Shown here piece by piece: positions 1-7,637 of a stretch of DNA of 64,000 bases. The notes beneath the pieces were generated by a model, which was given only the letters and a program-made list of their open reading frames with translations, was not told the DNA's origin and did not search any database. Every line of letters starts with the position of its first letter. Position 1 is the stretch's first letter. The DNA comes from a virus: positions 1 to 64,000 of IMG/VR virus record IMGVR_UViG_3300033571_024374. One strand, 5' to 3'. Position numbers and translations under genes: made by a program.

Positions 1-74
1 AACATTTCTCTGTGGTTATCTCCAGTCCATTGCACGGCTTCAATCTCTATTGGTTTTTTTCTGAATTTTGGCAT
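1..74 (-). CDS. Partial phage protein, N-terminus only (PGDYG-type leader)
   Basis: An open frame starts with ATG at 74 and runs off the left edge, encoding 24 complete residues beginning MPKFRKKPIEIEAVQWTGDN. This R-K-K-P-x-x-x-E-A-x-Q-W-T-G-D start is very common in small phage proteins of unknown function, some of which carry a PGDYG domain. It is the last visible gene of a minus-strand run of small accessory genes. Only the N-terminus is available, so the rest of the protein cannot be judged. Confidence 0.7.
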   Translation of the reverse strand, partial: MPKFRKKPIEIEAVQWTGDNHREM

Positions 75-142
75 AGTTTTATTTGGTCATTTAATTAATT
101 ACATTAATTGGTTTTATATTAAATCAGAGCATTATTTATTAA

Positions 143-877
143 TTACATATCAGAAACATCATTATCGTATATCTTATGTTCATAATTGATATTAAAACAA
201 TCTATACAAGCATTGTAACCTTCAACATATCCTTTCTTAAATTCATCTTCTTTGCATACTTCATATCCTCTTTTGAATGCTTCTTCAAGTGGTTTTTTTC
301 TGCTTATCGGTTTAACTATTTCAGAAACCATTCTATCCATACCTTTTTTATAACCTCTGTAGAATGCTTCATCTTTGTTACATTTACAATTGCTGAATTT
401 ACCATTATTAAAACCTTGTTCATACCATTCTTTTTTCAATTCAGCCAGTTGTTCATCATCAAAATAATGTTCAGTTGGTTGTGATTCTTTCTTAGCATCT
501 TTCATTCCAATATCATGACCTTCTGAAAAACCTCTTCCGTAACCTTTCCCAAATCCATCGCACTCGCCTTGTTTATATCCTTCATTATACCCATTCTTCT
601 TACCAGCAAAATATCCATCTTGGTATGCTGTATATCCATCACCATATTTTAAAGCATCATTGATGATACTTTCACATTTATCAGGTGATGATGGTTCTGA
701 AATTTCATTTCTGCAAAGTTCTAATCCTACTTTGGATAATTCCAGATTTACTTCGGATAGGTTTTGTGATGAATCAAATAGTTTTGATGAGAAATATTCT
801 ATACCATTCATCGTAATTGATAATGGTAGATCTTCATTTGATTTTGAGTTGAAATCTAATGTCATTGTATTGTCCAT
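143..877 (-). CDS. Glycine-tyrosine repeat protein, function unknown
   Basis: The frame is open from a TTG at 979, but that stretch overlaps the preceding small gene (913-1065) in another frame, so I place the start at ATG 877 (MDNTMTLDF), giving 244 residues. The central part is a run of short repeats of the form GYxxGxxxG or GxxDGxxxGYxxG (for example DGYFAGKKNGYNEGYKQG), and two weaker blocks follow nearer the C-terminus. Such G-Y-x-x-G heptad or octad repeats are typical of low-complexity amphipathic segments, also seen in Yae1-type proteins. A CKC motif lies between the repeat blocks. No enzyme motif is visible. Confidence 0.7.
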   Translation of the reverse strand: MDNTMTLDFNSKSNEDLPLSITMNGIEYFSSKLFDSSQNLSEVNLELSKVGLELCRNEISEPSSPDKCESIINDALKYGDGYTAYQDGYFAGKKNGYNEGYKQGECDGFGKGYGRGFSEGHDIGMKDAKKESQPTEHYFDDEQLAELKKEWYEQGFNNGKFSNCKCNKDEAFYRGYKKGMDRMVSEIVKPISRKKPLEEAFKRGYEVCKEDEFKKGYVEGYNACIDCFNINYEHKIYDNDVSDM

Positions 878-912
878 GTTTGTAAGATTTAATAGTGAAT
901 ATGGAGATAATA

Positions 913-1065
913 TTACGATTCGTTTTTCATATTTTTTTCGTTCTCTTTCTCCATTTGCTTGGCTTTCGCAAAGAGCCAATCAATTTTTTCTTGCTTTATT
1001 TCATCAAAAGTAAATACATAACTAAATGCATCCTCCAACCACTCCACTACTGTTTACTTACTCAT
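913..1065 (-). pseudogene. Small phage protein gene with an in-frame TAA at codon 4
   Basis: Read from ATG 1065, the frame gives MSK, then TAA (bases 1056-1054), then an open frame with TVVEWLEDAF, later IDWLFAKAKQMEKE, ending at TAA 915-913. Widespread small phage proteins start M-S-K-Q-T-A-V-E-W and contain F-x-x-A-K-x-M-E-K, so the TAA stands exactly where CAA (Gln) is expected. The gene is either broken by one C-to-T change, restarts at a downstream GTG, or the base is an error. It sits neatly between its neighbours at 1105 and 877. Confidence 0.65.
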
Positions 1066-1104
1066 ATCAAATCCTTTCGGTAAATAAAATAAAAATTCTC
1101 TATA

Positions 1105-1389
1105 TCAATACTCACAAAACCATTCAGTTAAAACAAATGATAAGTTTAATGCTTCACCTTTTTTATTAGATTCATATTGGACATAAAAACCACCAGTTCC
1201 AACGGTTGTTTTTTCCATAATTGCTTCTTTAAGAAGTTTTCTTACTGTATGTTTCATTTGTTGAATAGATGGAACTCCATTATCTCGCCATTCCAAATTC
1301 AAGTGTGTCATAACATCATGGACTTTATCAAAATCAAACCAGTCCATAATTTCATCTATCGCTTCTTGTTGTTTTTCTGTTATACTCAT
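1105..1389 (-). CDS. Conserved small phage protein of unknown function
   Basis: The protein has 94 residues. It resembles a family of uncharacterised phage proteins with the pattern FDFDKVHxxMTxLNxxW in the N-terminal half and TGGFxVxY plus LSFVLxxW near the C-terminus; here FDFDKVHDVMTHLNLEW and GTGGFYVQY are visible. The family has no known function that I can name. It is the first gene of the minus-strand run that continues to the left edge and probably shares its transcript. ATG 1389 follows a 117-base AT-rich gap shared with the divergent gene at 1507. Confidence 0.75.
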   Translation of the reverse strand: MSITEKQQEAIDEIMDWFDFDKVHDVMTHLNLEWRDNGVPSIQQMKHTVRKLLKEAIMEKTTVGTGGFYVQYESNKKGEALNLSFVLTEWFCEY

Positions 1390-1475
1390 ATTATTTATTA
1401 TCTTTTAATATAATGATAGTATGTGCAATATAACTATTTTTAGGAAAATAACAAATATTTTCTTAGAAAATGAAC

Positions 1476-1483
1476 GATATATA
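1476..1483 (+). promoter_or_regulatory. Putative late promoter GATATATA
   Basis: GATATATA ends 23 bases before ATG 1507 of a leader-bearing gene. It is the same octamer, at a similar distance, as upstream of many virion-type genes in this window. Confidence 0.55.
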
Positions 1484-1506
1484 GTAAATAATAATAAAAA
1501 ACCACT

Positions 1507-1926
1507 ATGAAACTAAAATTGAACTTTGAAGAATACTTGAGAGAATCAAAAATCTCTAATGAAACTAATGGTTATTGGTTTGTAGTAAGTGAAGACCAAA
1601 TAGTCGCAGTTTATGATAACCTAAAAGATGCTAAATCTTATTATGAAAAAGAAATAGACTTTAAAAAAGATCTATATTTCGATAAGTTTGTAGAGGATTT
1701 ACAGGATTCTGGTAGAAAAGTATGGGACTACGATTATCCACAAACATCGCCCTCAGAAATGATTTTAACAGATGAGGAATACGATGAGTATTTTGAAGAT
1801 AACTATGGTCATGAGATATTTTTAACGGGACCACATACCCTGACAGAATTACCTAAAGACATAGAATCACTTATGAATGAACAAATAATAGAAGATATTA
1901 AAAAGTTTGGTGCATTTGAATTGTAA
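1507..1926 (+). CDS. Leader-bearing small acidic protein, possibly packaged in the capsid
   Basis: The protein has 139 residues and starts MKLKLNFEEYLRESKISNE, a version of the leader shared by many proteins here; S-N-E at residues 17-19 could be a prohead-protease site. The rest is acidic and aromatic (WDYDYP, DEEYDEYFED) and resembles no domain I know. A GATATATA promoter lies just upstream and a hairpin terminator just downstream, so it is probably its own transcription unit. Packaging in the capsid is an inference from the leader alone. Confidence 0.75.
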   Translation: MKLKLNFEEYLRESKISNETNGYWFVVSEDQIVAVYDNLKDAKSYYEKEIDFKKDLYFDKFVEDLQDSGRKVWDYDYPQTSPSEMILTDEEYDEYFEDNYGHEIFLTGPHTLTELPKDIESLMNEQIIEDIKKFGAFEL

Positions 1927-1951
1927 ATATTCAAAAATATTCTTATATTAG

Positions 1952-1976
1952 ACCCATTGGGATATTCCTAATGGGT
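1952..1976 (+). terminator. Rho-independent terminator
   Basis: An 11-base stem (ACCCATTGGGA paired with TCCTAATGGGT, one G-T pair) with a 3-base loop is followed by a T-run. It lies 26 bases after the stop at 1926. Confidence 0.8.
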
Positions 1977-2011
1977 TTTTTATTATTTTTTCATAGTAAT
2001 TACGGTGCTTT

Positions 2012-2326
2012 ATGGATAAATCTATTTTGTTTTTTTATCATGCTTGTATTGTTGGTAATATAGAAATGATAGAATCTTTATTAGAATCTAGTGAAAATTT
2101 AAATATAAGCTACGCTGATGAATATGGAGATACCGCTTTACATAAGGCTGTTCTTTTTAACCAATATGATGTTGTTAAATATCTTCTTGATTTAGGATGT
2201 TCAAAAAATAAAAAGAATAGTTATGGCTGGACAGCACTAGATATGGCAATCGTAGATCAGAACGATTCTATCAGTAATCTATTACGTGATTATGGAGCTA
2301 CTGAATATTGTGTCAAATGGCAATAA
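2012..2326 (+). CDS. Ankyrin-repeat protein
   Basis: This 104-residue protein consists almost entirely of about three ankyrin repeats. The clearest unit contains DEYGDTALHKAV followed by YDVVKYLLDLG, and the next begins NSYGWTALDMA. Ankyrin repeats are protein-binding scaffolds. No signal peptide, leader or catalytic domain is present. It is one of six ankyrin genes in the window, which makes a role in binding host or phage proteins likely but unproven. It converges on the endolysin gene, with a shared terminator between them. Confidence 0.85.
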   Translation: MDKSILFFYHACIVGNIEMIESLLESSENLNISYADEYGDTALHKAVLFNQYDVVKYLLDLGCSKNKKNSYGWTALDMAIVDQNDSISNLLRDYGATEYCVKWQ

Positions 2327-2351
2327 TTTGATACCTTCAAGATAAACTAAA

Positions 2352-2376
2352 AAAGCCGAGAAAATATCTCGGCTTT
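2352..2376. terminator. Bidirectional terminator
   Basis: A perfect stem (AAAGCCGAGA and its complement) with a short A/T loop is flanked by A-runs on the left and T-rich sequence on the right. It lies between the convergent genes ending at 2326 and 2400. Confidence 0.85.
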
Positions 2377-2399
2377 ACTATTTAGTATTTGAGTATATC

Positions 2400-3185
2400 T
2401 TAAATAATATTAAACCATCCTTGAAGAATAAGACCTTTACCTTTACCTATTACGGCTGCTCTAGTTTTCTTAGCAACAGAATCCCCTTCTCTTGATCCTT
2501 CCGCATTAGTATTTCCTTCAATTGTAATCATCTTAGTTCCATTTTCAATAAACTCGACTAAAATTCCAGTATGCCCCTTAGTTCTGTCAGAAGAACTCAC
2601 CCATGAAATATAAGCACCTGGTTTAACTTGTTTCCAATCTGTTATAATTGGATATCCAGCTTTGATAAAATTATTTCTCGTTTGCTGAACACTTGGGGAA
2701 ATGTATTTTGTCATTCTTTTATGATCTAATCCAGCCTTTGTGTATGCTTCTGTATACACTAATTTACAGAACATACTACACCAAGCCCATTTTTTCTTCC
2801 AACCGACGCTTTCCATAAGTCTTTGAAAAAATGACTGTTTAAATCCCATATTACCTGAAATTTCCTTTTGACCTACAAACGATTTTGCAGTCTCAAGAAC
2901 AACTTGGTTTATATTCGAATTAGTTGGAGTAGATGCTGTGGTCCCACTTGTAGCTGCAGTTTTCTCTTTTATTTTCTTTTCTAAAGCGGACAATGTTTTA
3001 GGCCCGACTACCCCGTCTGCTTTTAATCCGCATGATGCTTGAAATGCCTTCACTACCGCTTCTGTCGAACCATCAAATACACCATTAACTTTAACGTTGT
3101 ATTTACCGAGAGAATTGAGAGAATTTTGTAAATGACGGACATCAACACCAGTCATATCCTTTTTGAGAATTCTTTGAATTTTCAT
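2400..3185 (-). CDS. Endolysin: peptidoglycan-binding domain plus CHAP amidase/peptidase
   Basis: The protein has 261 residues. Residues 8-70 are a PG_binding_1 domain (VDVRHLQNSLNSLG, GVFDGSTEAVVKAFQ, ADGVVGPKTLSAL). A Thr/Ser/Asn linker spans 74-95. The C-terminal half is a CHAP-type hydrolase with the catalytic Cys in WAWCSMF (C136), His in GHTGIL (H205) and an acidic/Asn stretch in TIEGNTN. CHAP enzymes cut peptide or amide bonds in the cell wall. No signal peptide is present, so export would need a holin or a role inside the particle. A variant of the late motif (AATATATA, 3205-3212) lies 19 bases upstream. Confidence 0.88.
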   Translation of the reverse strand: MKIQRILKKDMTGVDVRHLQNSLNSLGKYNVKVNGVFDGSTEAVVKAFQASCGLKADGVVGPKTLSALEKKIKEKTAATSGTTASTPTNSNINQVVLETAKSFVGQKEISGNMGFKQSFFQRLMESVGWKKKWAWCSMFCKLVYTEAYTKAGLDHKRMTKYISPSVQQTRNNFIKAGYPIITDWKQVKPGAYISWVSSSDRTKGHTGILVEFIENGTKMITIEGNTNAEGSREGDSVAKKTRAAVIGKGKGLILQGWFNII

Positions 3186-3303
3186 GATTGTGTTGTTTTT
3201 TTATTATATATTGAATAAATGCAAATTTTTATGAGTCCCTATAAATGAACTAAAATTGTATTATGGGTATAATAAGTTAAATTTCATAAAATAAAGAAGC
3301 ACT

Positions 3304-4521
3304 ATGCCAAATCAACAACAACTGGACAATTTGAGGAATAATGCCCTCCACATAACTGATTTTATAAATCATCTTCATGATTACTTTCAAGATGTGGTTA
3401 ATACTGTATTTTCAAAAATTAATCAAGAACAAAACTATGATCCTAGTCAAAAATGGATTAGTTTTGTGTATAGTTTAACAATGTCAGCATTCGCAGATGT
3501 GGAGTTAAAAGGTTCAGATACATTCGCTTCATTTTTATCTACGATACTATCTTCATATGATAATAATACTCCTTCTCAAGAAGGTTTGAACGGAACCATT
3601 GGAGATGTTTGGGAAAGATTATCAAAGACATTCCTACAGGCAAATGATGATTTGGCGTTAATTGCAATGAACCCAGAGGCATACTGGAATAAATCATATT
3701 GGAGCGAAACTCTTAATAAAACATTTTATTTAAGTAATTTAGGTGATATTACATTTCCTGCAAAAGATGATGTAGCTAATAATGGTCCTATTATTTTTGC
3801 AAATGGTACAGATATTCTTATTCAAAAATTCAAGTACGCCCTAACGAAATATGCACTCGGTAAAAAGTGGTCTATACTTCATGATCCAGATAAGTTATTT
3901 TGGCCACATGGAAATGATAAACAATTAACAGATTTTGCAAAAAATATGATAAAGAACAATCAGGATATCATAGTTCTTTGGAAATCTGATGAATCTGGAT
4001 CATGTGCGTCATGTCCAACACAAGGTTTAAGTTCTTTTGAACCAAGATTGGGTATTGGTGACTGGTATTCTAATTGGGATTATTTCCACGGTGCTTCACC
4101 TAGTAAGGATATGCTCGTATGGTTAATAAAAGATGATGGATATGGTACCATACTCAATCCTGATGCAGTAGCAACAAGACATGAAGTTTTCTACGAGTGG
4201 GGTTTAGAAGGTAGCCTTTCCGAGCACCCTAACTCAGTAATGGTTATCGAAGAAAAGGAATCTAGAACTCCTACGACAGAAGATAAAGAGCGTGCTCTAG
4301 AGTGGTTTAAACTATTCAAAGATCAAGGGAGAAAGAATTTAGAAGAAAGAATAATTGAAAAAGCTAAAAATGACCCTCAATTCTATAGAGACTTAGTTAA
4401 AGACTCAAAACAAACACTCGAAAAGGAATTTGGAATATTATTTCCAGAATCTGTATCAGTAGAAGTTTTGGTTGAAGATGTAGGAAGCTATAAAATTGTT
4501 TTACCCGCAGTTGGAATGTAA
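3304..4521 (+). CDS. Large protein ending in an NHLP (nitrile-hydratase-like leader peptide) domain
   Basis: The protein has 405 residues. Residues 345-405 match the NHLP/TOMM propeptide pattern: an amphipathic helix with ERIIEKAKNDPQFYRDL, then LEKEFGILFPESVSVEV, then YKIVLP near the end. In RiPP pathways this domain is an N-terminal leader recognised by modifying enzymes, with a core peptide after it; here it follows a 340-residue N-terminal region and almost nothing comes after it (AVGM). The N-terminal region is not recognised; it has a small Cys cluster (SCASCPTQG). No signal peptide or capsid leader is visible. It stands alone between the endolysin and a cluster of small genes. Confidence 0.75.
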   Translation: MPNQQQLDNLRNNALHITDFINHLHDYFQDVVNTVFSKINQEQNYDPSQKWISFVYSLTMSAFADVELKGSDTFASFLSTILSSYDNNTPSQEGLNGTIGDVWERLSKTFLQANDDLALIAMNPEAYWNKSYWSETLNKTFYLSNLGDITFPAKDDVANNGPIIFANGTDILIQKFKYALTKYALGKKWSILHDPDKLFWPHGNDKQLTDFAKNMIKNNQDIIVLWKSDESGSCASCPTQGLSSFEPRLGIGDWYSNWDYFHGASPSKDMLVWLIKDDGYGTILNPDAVATRHEVFYEWGLEGSLSEHPNSVMVIEEKESRTPTTEDKERALEWFKLFKDQGRKNLEERIIEKAKNDPQFYRDLVKDSKQTLEKEFGILFPESVSVEVLVEDVGSYKIVLPAVGM

Positions 4522-4552
4522 TTTTTATTAATTTTTGTGTATCTATAATCTT

Positions 4553-4678
4553 ATGAAAATGACAAAAATCAATCTATCTAAAGAAAATCGAATGCTTCGA
4601 TTTGGGTTCGGATTACATGAAGGCCAATGGTTCATTAGGATTGACTTATGGTCAATTGGATTTAGAATTACTGATTAA
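4553..4678 (+). CDS. Tiny conserved phage protein, 41 residues
   Basis: ATG 4553 opens a 41-residue frame. Its second half contains RFGFGLHEGQWFIRIDLWS and ends GFRITD. This pattern (G-x-x-x-G-x-W-F-x-R-I-D-L-W-x-x-G-x-R-x-T) recurs in very small proteins of many phages, so I think it is a real gene despite its length. Its function is unknown. The start could also be the internal ATG at the third codon. Confidence 0.65.
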   Translation: MKMTKINLSKENRMLRFGFGLHEGQWFIRIDLWSIGFRITD

Positions 4679-4742
4679 GGTATGAATACTTGTCGCAAAA
4701 GTTTACTTAATTTACGACAATTTTTAATTATGGAATAGAACA

Positions 4743-5060
4743 ATGACATTTGAAGAATTTCAATATCATATTGACAGCATCAAACATTTTATAAATGATT
4801 TAGATGCATTTGACAATGTGTTAAAGGTAATATCCCCTAGTGGAACTTGCGTTTGTGAAATAGGCGGTAAATTTATTGATGATTACATCACTTTACTTGA
4901 AAAGCTTTTAAACGACAATGATAATAACGTATCATGGTTTGTGTTTGACAATAAATTTGGTGAAAAGGGATTATCATTTTATATTGAAGGAATTGAATAT
5001 ATTATTGCCAACGAAAAGGATTTTTACGATGTTATACAGAAAATATCAGAAAAAAATTAA
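4743..5060 (+). CDS. Conserved small phage/prophage protein
   Basis: The protein has 105 residues and matches the layout of a family found in many phages and prophages: MTFEEFQxxIxxIK at the start, a central DDYITLLEKLLND helix, then WFVFDNKFGEKGLSF. Members of this family are uncharacterised. It heads a tight plus-strand run of short genes from 4743 to 6015 in which neighbours overlap or abut, so they are probably co-transcribed. Confidence 0.72.
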   Translation: MTFEEFQYHIDSIKHFINDLDAFDNVLKVISPSGTCVCEIGGKFIDDYITLLEKLLNDNDNNVSWFVFDNKFGEKGLSFYIEGIEYIIANEKDFYDVIQKISEKN

Positions 5061-5166
5061 TGAATTAGAAATAAATATTGTGAAATTAGAAGGAAAAGTG
5101 TTATTTTTATTATCAATATTTTCAATTCAATTCTTACTTATCATTGCATTATTTTTTAAAAAATGA
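5029..5166 (+). CDS. Small single-pass membrane protein
   Basis: A longer frame is open from 4918, but it overlaps the gene at 4743 deeply; ATG 5029 gives a sensible 45-residue protein. It has a charged helix (YRKYQKKINELEINIVKLEG) followed by one hydrophobic segment (VLFLLSIFSIQFLLIIALFF) and KK at the end. It overlaps the upstream stop by 32 bases, and its stop overlaps the next start as ATGA at 5163-5166, the usual sign of translational coupling. A membrane role is inferred; the topology is unknown. Confidence 0.5.
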   Translation: MLYRKYQKKINELEINIVKLEGKVLFLLSIFSIQFLLIIALFFKK

Positions 5167-5381
5167 ATCAAGAACAAAAAACCTGGCTAGAAAATACAAT
5201 AAAAGAAATTAAACTCGTCAACCCCCACATGATTCCAATGAATCCACAAATTGGACTTTTCTTTAAAGTAAATAATTTAGAAATCCCCCAAGAGCTTTTC
5301 AATGAAGAGTTCAACCAAATATCAAAAGCATATTTTTCAGTAATCGAAAAACTACTTTCTCAACAGCATAAAGGTTTTTAA
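5163..5381 (+). CDS. Small protein of unknown function
   Basis: The protein has 72 residues starting MNQEQKTWLENTIKEIKLVN. I do not recognise a family. It appears soluble and mostly helical, with a proline-rich middle (NPHMIPMNPQ). It is coupled to the previous gene by an ATGA overlap and is followed after 3 bases by the gene at 5385. Confidence 0.65.
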   Translation: MNQEQKTWLENTIKEIKLVNPHMIPMNPQIGLFFKVNNLEIPQELFNEEFNQISKAYFSVIEKLLSQQHKGF

Positions 5382-5384
5382 CGA

Positions 5385-5747
5385 ATGAATGAGTTCTTAC
5401 AAAAAGAATGTGTATCCCTAGAGCATGCGGAGGGATTAAAGGATTTGGGTTTTAATGAACCCTATTGTATAGGTTATTATGAGAATGGTCTACTCAATCA
5501 CAATGATGCATTCCATACAAATGAATCGTTTACTAGCATTTCGGAATCTTTAGGGGATGTGTCTTTGATAACAGCTCCTACATTCCAGCAAGCGTTTAGA
5601 TGGATAAGAGATACATTTGGACATCATCACATAGCACTATTTAATAGATTTTATGTGGATCGAATGTTTACATTTGAAGTAGCAGAAAACAGAGCATTAA
5701 GTGAATTAATAGATACAATCAAAGAGAGGAAGACAAATGAAGTTTGA
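5385..5747 (+). CDS. Conserved phage protein of unknown function
   Basis: The protein has 120 residues. It carries the signature seen in many Bacteroidetes phage and prophage proteins of unknown role: xxxLKDLGFNEPYCIGYY near the start, and ITAPTFQQAFRWIRDTFG in the middle. I know no assigned function. The last 11 bases overlap the next gene (5737), again suggesting a shared transcript. Confidence 0.72.
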   Translation: MNEFLQKECVSLEHAEGLKDLGFNEPYCIGYYENGLLNHNDAFHTNESFTSISESLGDVSLITAPTFQQAFRWIRDTFGHHHIALFNRFYVDRMFTFEVAENRALSELIDTIKERKTNEV

Positions 5748-6015
5748 ACAAGAAGTAAACGATACCACATATGGAGATGGTAAGTTCTCCGAAAAGTATA
5801 GATTAATGACACACTTATTTCACAGTAAATTAGAAAGAAATAAGTCTAATGTAAATTATGAAAATGTAGATTCTATACAAAAATTCATTAAAAATAATGC
5901 GTCACTATTGCTTAAAATCAAAAGAAGTATTTTCAGAGAATACGACTATAAAATCACTAATTTTCAAGTAAATGTTGCATGTTGCTTTTTTCTTAACAAA
6001 AAGATGATTAAATGA
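5737..6015 (+). CDS. Small basic protein of unknown function
   Basis: The protein has 92 residues and no family I can name. It is basic, and a Cys pair (NVACCFFLNKK) lies near the C-terminus. It overlaps the gene before it by 11 bases and ends the run of small genes; the next gene has its own GATATATA promoter directly after this stop. Confidence 0.6.
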   Translation: MKFEQEVNDTTYGDGKFSEKYRLMTHLFHSKLERNKSNVNYENVDSIQKFIKNNASLLLKIKRSIFREYDYKITNFQVNVACCFFLNKKMIK

Positions 6016-6022
6016 TGAATTT

Positions 6023-6030
6023 GATATATA
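6023..6030 (+). promoter_or_regulatory. Putative late promoter GATATATA
   Basis: The octamer lies 8 bases after the stop at 6015 and 45 bases before ATG 6076 of a leader-bearing gene, a longer gap than most other copies. Confidence 0.5.
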
Positions 6031-6075
6031 ATATTCATTGATCTATATTATGATTAATGTAAAATTATTATCTGA

Positions 6076-6990
6076 ATGAAATATATCAAGCTTTTTGAAG
6101 AGTTATTCAACGATGATGCGAAAAAGAAATTATCCTTTAATTCTACATTATTTCATTATTTTGAATATGGTGATTTAGATGATCTATCTATACCTATATT
6201 TGAATCTGATAAAGAAAAATGGTTCTTTAATCAGATGCTTGAACTTATTGATGAATTAAAGGATAATAACATAAACACAGATGATTATAAGAATGTTTAT
6301 AATCTAGGATTTAAGCCAAATGGTGGCTTAGCAATGTTTGATTTGGGATTTGGGGATTACTTTGAACACTTTGAAGAAGATCCTGCATCTATAGAGCTTC
6401 AAGAGAATAATACTATAATCGATAGATTATTAAAAACAATGAACATACCATTCTCCGAATTCATAGGTAAGGGAATGTTTGGATTCGCACATGATATTGG
6501 CGATAATAAAATCCTAAAAATAACTAAAGATAAATCAGAGGCAGTCAATTCAAATAAAATTAAAGGGAAAAAACTAAAACATATAGCAAATATTTACGAT
6601 GTTAAACAATTCATTGAAAACGAAGTTACATATTATGTTATAGTTCTTGAGAAACTAAGGTTAGACCCAACTATTGAAACTACTTATAGTAGTTTAGAGG
6701 GATTATTTGAAGATGCCAGGAATGAAAATTTACCCCAGAGTATAATAGAAGAGATAGGTAAAAAGCATAAACGAGTGTCTGAGTTTTTAAAAGATATGAT
6801 TCTATTAGGATATAAAGAAACTTGGGATAAATGGAGAGATCCACTCGAAGAGGAGGGTCTTCATGATATGTATGATTTTAATGAAATATCGGATTTGTCC
6901 GAATGGATTTACGGATCAGTAACAAACTTCAATGATATTGATGATGAACCCCCACAATATATTATAGATATATTAAAAAAATTACTTTAA
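6076..6990 (+). CDS. Leader-bearing protein with kinase-like motifs in permuted order
   Basis: The protein has 304 residues. It starts MKYIKLFEELFND, the capsid-leader type, but without a clear L-x-E site. Residues 128-150 resemble the N-lobe of protein kinases: a glycine loop (FIGKGMFGFAHDIG) followed by NKILKIT with a candidate ATP-binding Lys, then YYVIVLEKL as the hinge strand. No HRD or DFG motif follows. Instead NVYNLGFKPNGG followed by LAMFDLGFGD, which looks like the N and D(F/L)G elements of the catalytic C-lobe, lies before the glycine loop at residues 73-94. This suggests a circular permutation or a degenerate pseudokinase. It heads a unit with the genes at 6997 and 7638. Confidence 0.6.
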   Translation: MKYIKLFEELFNDDAKKKLSFNSTLFHYFEYGDLDDLSIPIFESDKEKWFFNQMLELIDELKDNNINTDDYKNVYNLGFKPNGGLAMFDLGFGDYFEHFEEDPASIELQENNTIIDRLLKTMNIPFSEFIGKGMFGFAHDIGDNKILKITKDKSEAVNSNKIKGKKLKHIANIYDVKQFIENEVTYYVIVLEKLRLDPTIETTYSSLEGLFEDARNENLPQSIIEEIGKKHKRVSEFLKDMILLGYKETWDKWRDPLEEEGLHDMYDFNEISDLSEWIYGSVTNFNDIDDEPPQYIIDILKKLL

Positions 6991-6996
6991 ATACTC

Positions 6997-7635
6997 GTGG
7001 AATCTTCACATCTAAAACAGTTTAATAATTTTCTTACAGCCAATGAGCGTTCAGAAATTATAGAATATGTTAATACGATAAATCATAAGAGTCAAGCAGA
7101 GAATGTGCATTTGAGCCATCTGATTAAAAAGATTAATGGAAATTCTCATATGTATGATATTTCAAAAACTGACTCAACAAAAAATATAACATCATTTCAG
7201 TCTGGGGGTAATGATGTGATGAAAGAAGAATTACCTGATATTTTCTATAATCTCATAGATAGAATAACAACTACCGTAAATATTCCAAAGGAAAATATGT
7301 TTCTTCAAATTGTTGATATGGATGAAGGAGGAACAATCGGTGGGCATTATGATGCAGCGATAGATGGTTATATTAATTATAAATGTAATATCAGTGTACT
7401 TTCTGATGATTACATTTTTGTTGTAGATGGTGAAGAGCTTACAATTAAGGAAAATGATATATATTGCTTTGAGGCTTCACTGTATAAGCATTGGACACTC
7501 AATCCATTTCATTCAAGAAGAATCCTTTTAAGTTTTGGATTTATCTTACCCTATTCCGTATTGGGTAGAAATGAGAATGATCCTAGAGTAAGATTAAGTA
7601 AAAGAATTGAAAAAATATTCCAAAAGGATAAATAA
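6997..7635 (+). CDS. 2-oxoglutarate/Fe(II)-dependent dioxygenase-like protein
   Basis: The protein has 212 residues and begins at GTG 6997, six bases after the previous stop. It has the double-stranded beta-helix metal triad: His117 and Asp119 in GGHYDAA, and His165 in LYKHWT, followed by Arg in SRRILLSFGF for 2-oxoglutarate binding. The overall spacing resembles AlkB-like and prolyl-hydroxylase-like enzymes. The substrate (nucleic acid base or protein side chain) cannot be told from sequence. It sits between a kinase-like protein and a phosphoesterase with gaps of 6 and 2 bases. Confidence 0.72.
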   Translation: MESSHLKQFNNFLTANERSEIIEYVNTINHKSQAENVHLSHLIKKINGNSHMYDISKTDSTKNITSFQSGGNDVMKEELPDIFYNLIDRITTTVNIPKENMFLQIVDMDEGGTIGGHYDAAIDGYINYKCNISVLSDDYIFVVDGEELTIKENDIYCFEASLYKHWTLNPFHSRRILLSFGFILPYSVLGRNENDPRVRLSKRIEKIFQKDK

Positions 7636-7637
7636 AC

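Noticed and set aside
660-1013. 117-residue plus-strand frame opposite the GY-repeat gene
   Set aside because: It conflicts with the minus-strand run of small genes and contains no recognisable pattern.
913-1065. Genome-wide reassignment of TAA to Gln
   Set aside because: All other genes end at ordinary TAA, TAG or TGA codons at sensible positions, so a single odd codon does not support a new code.
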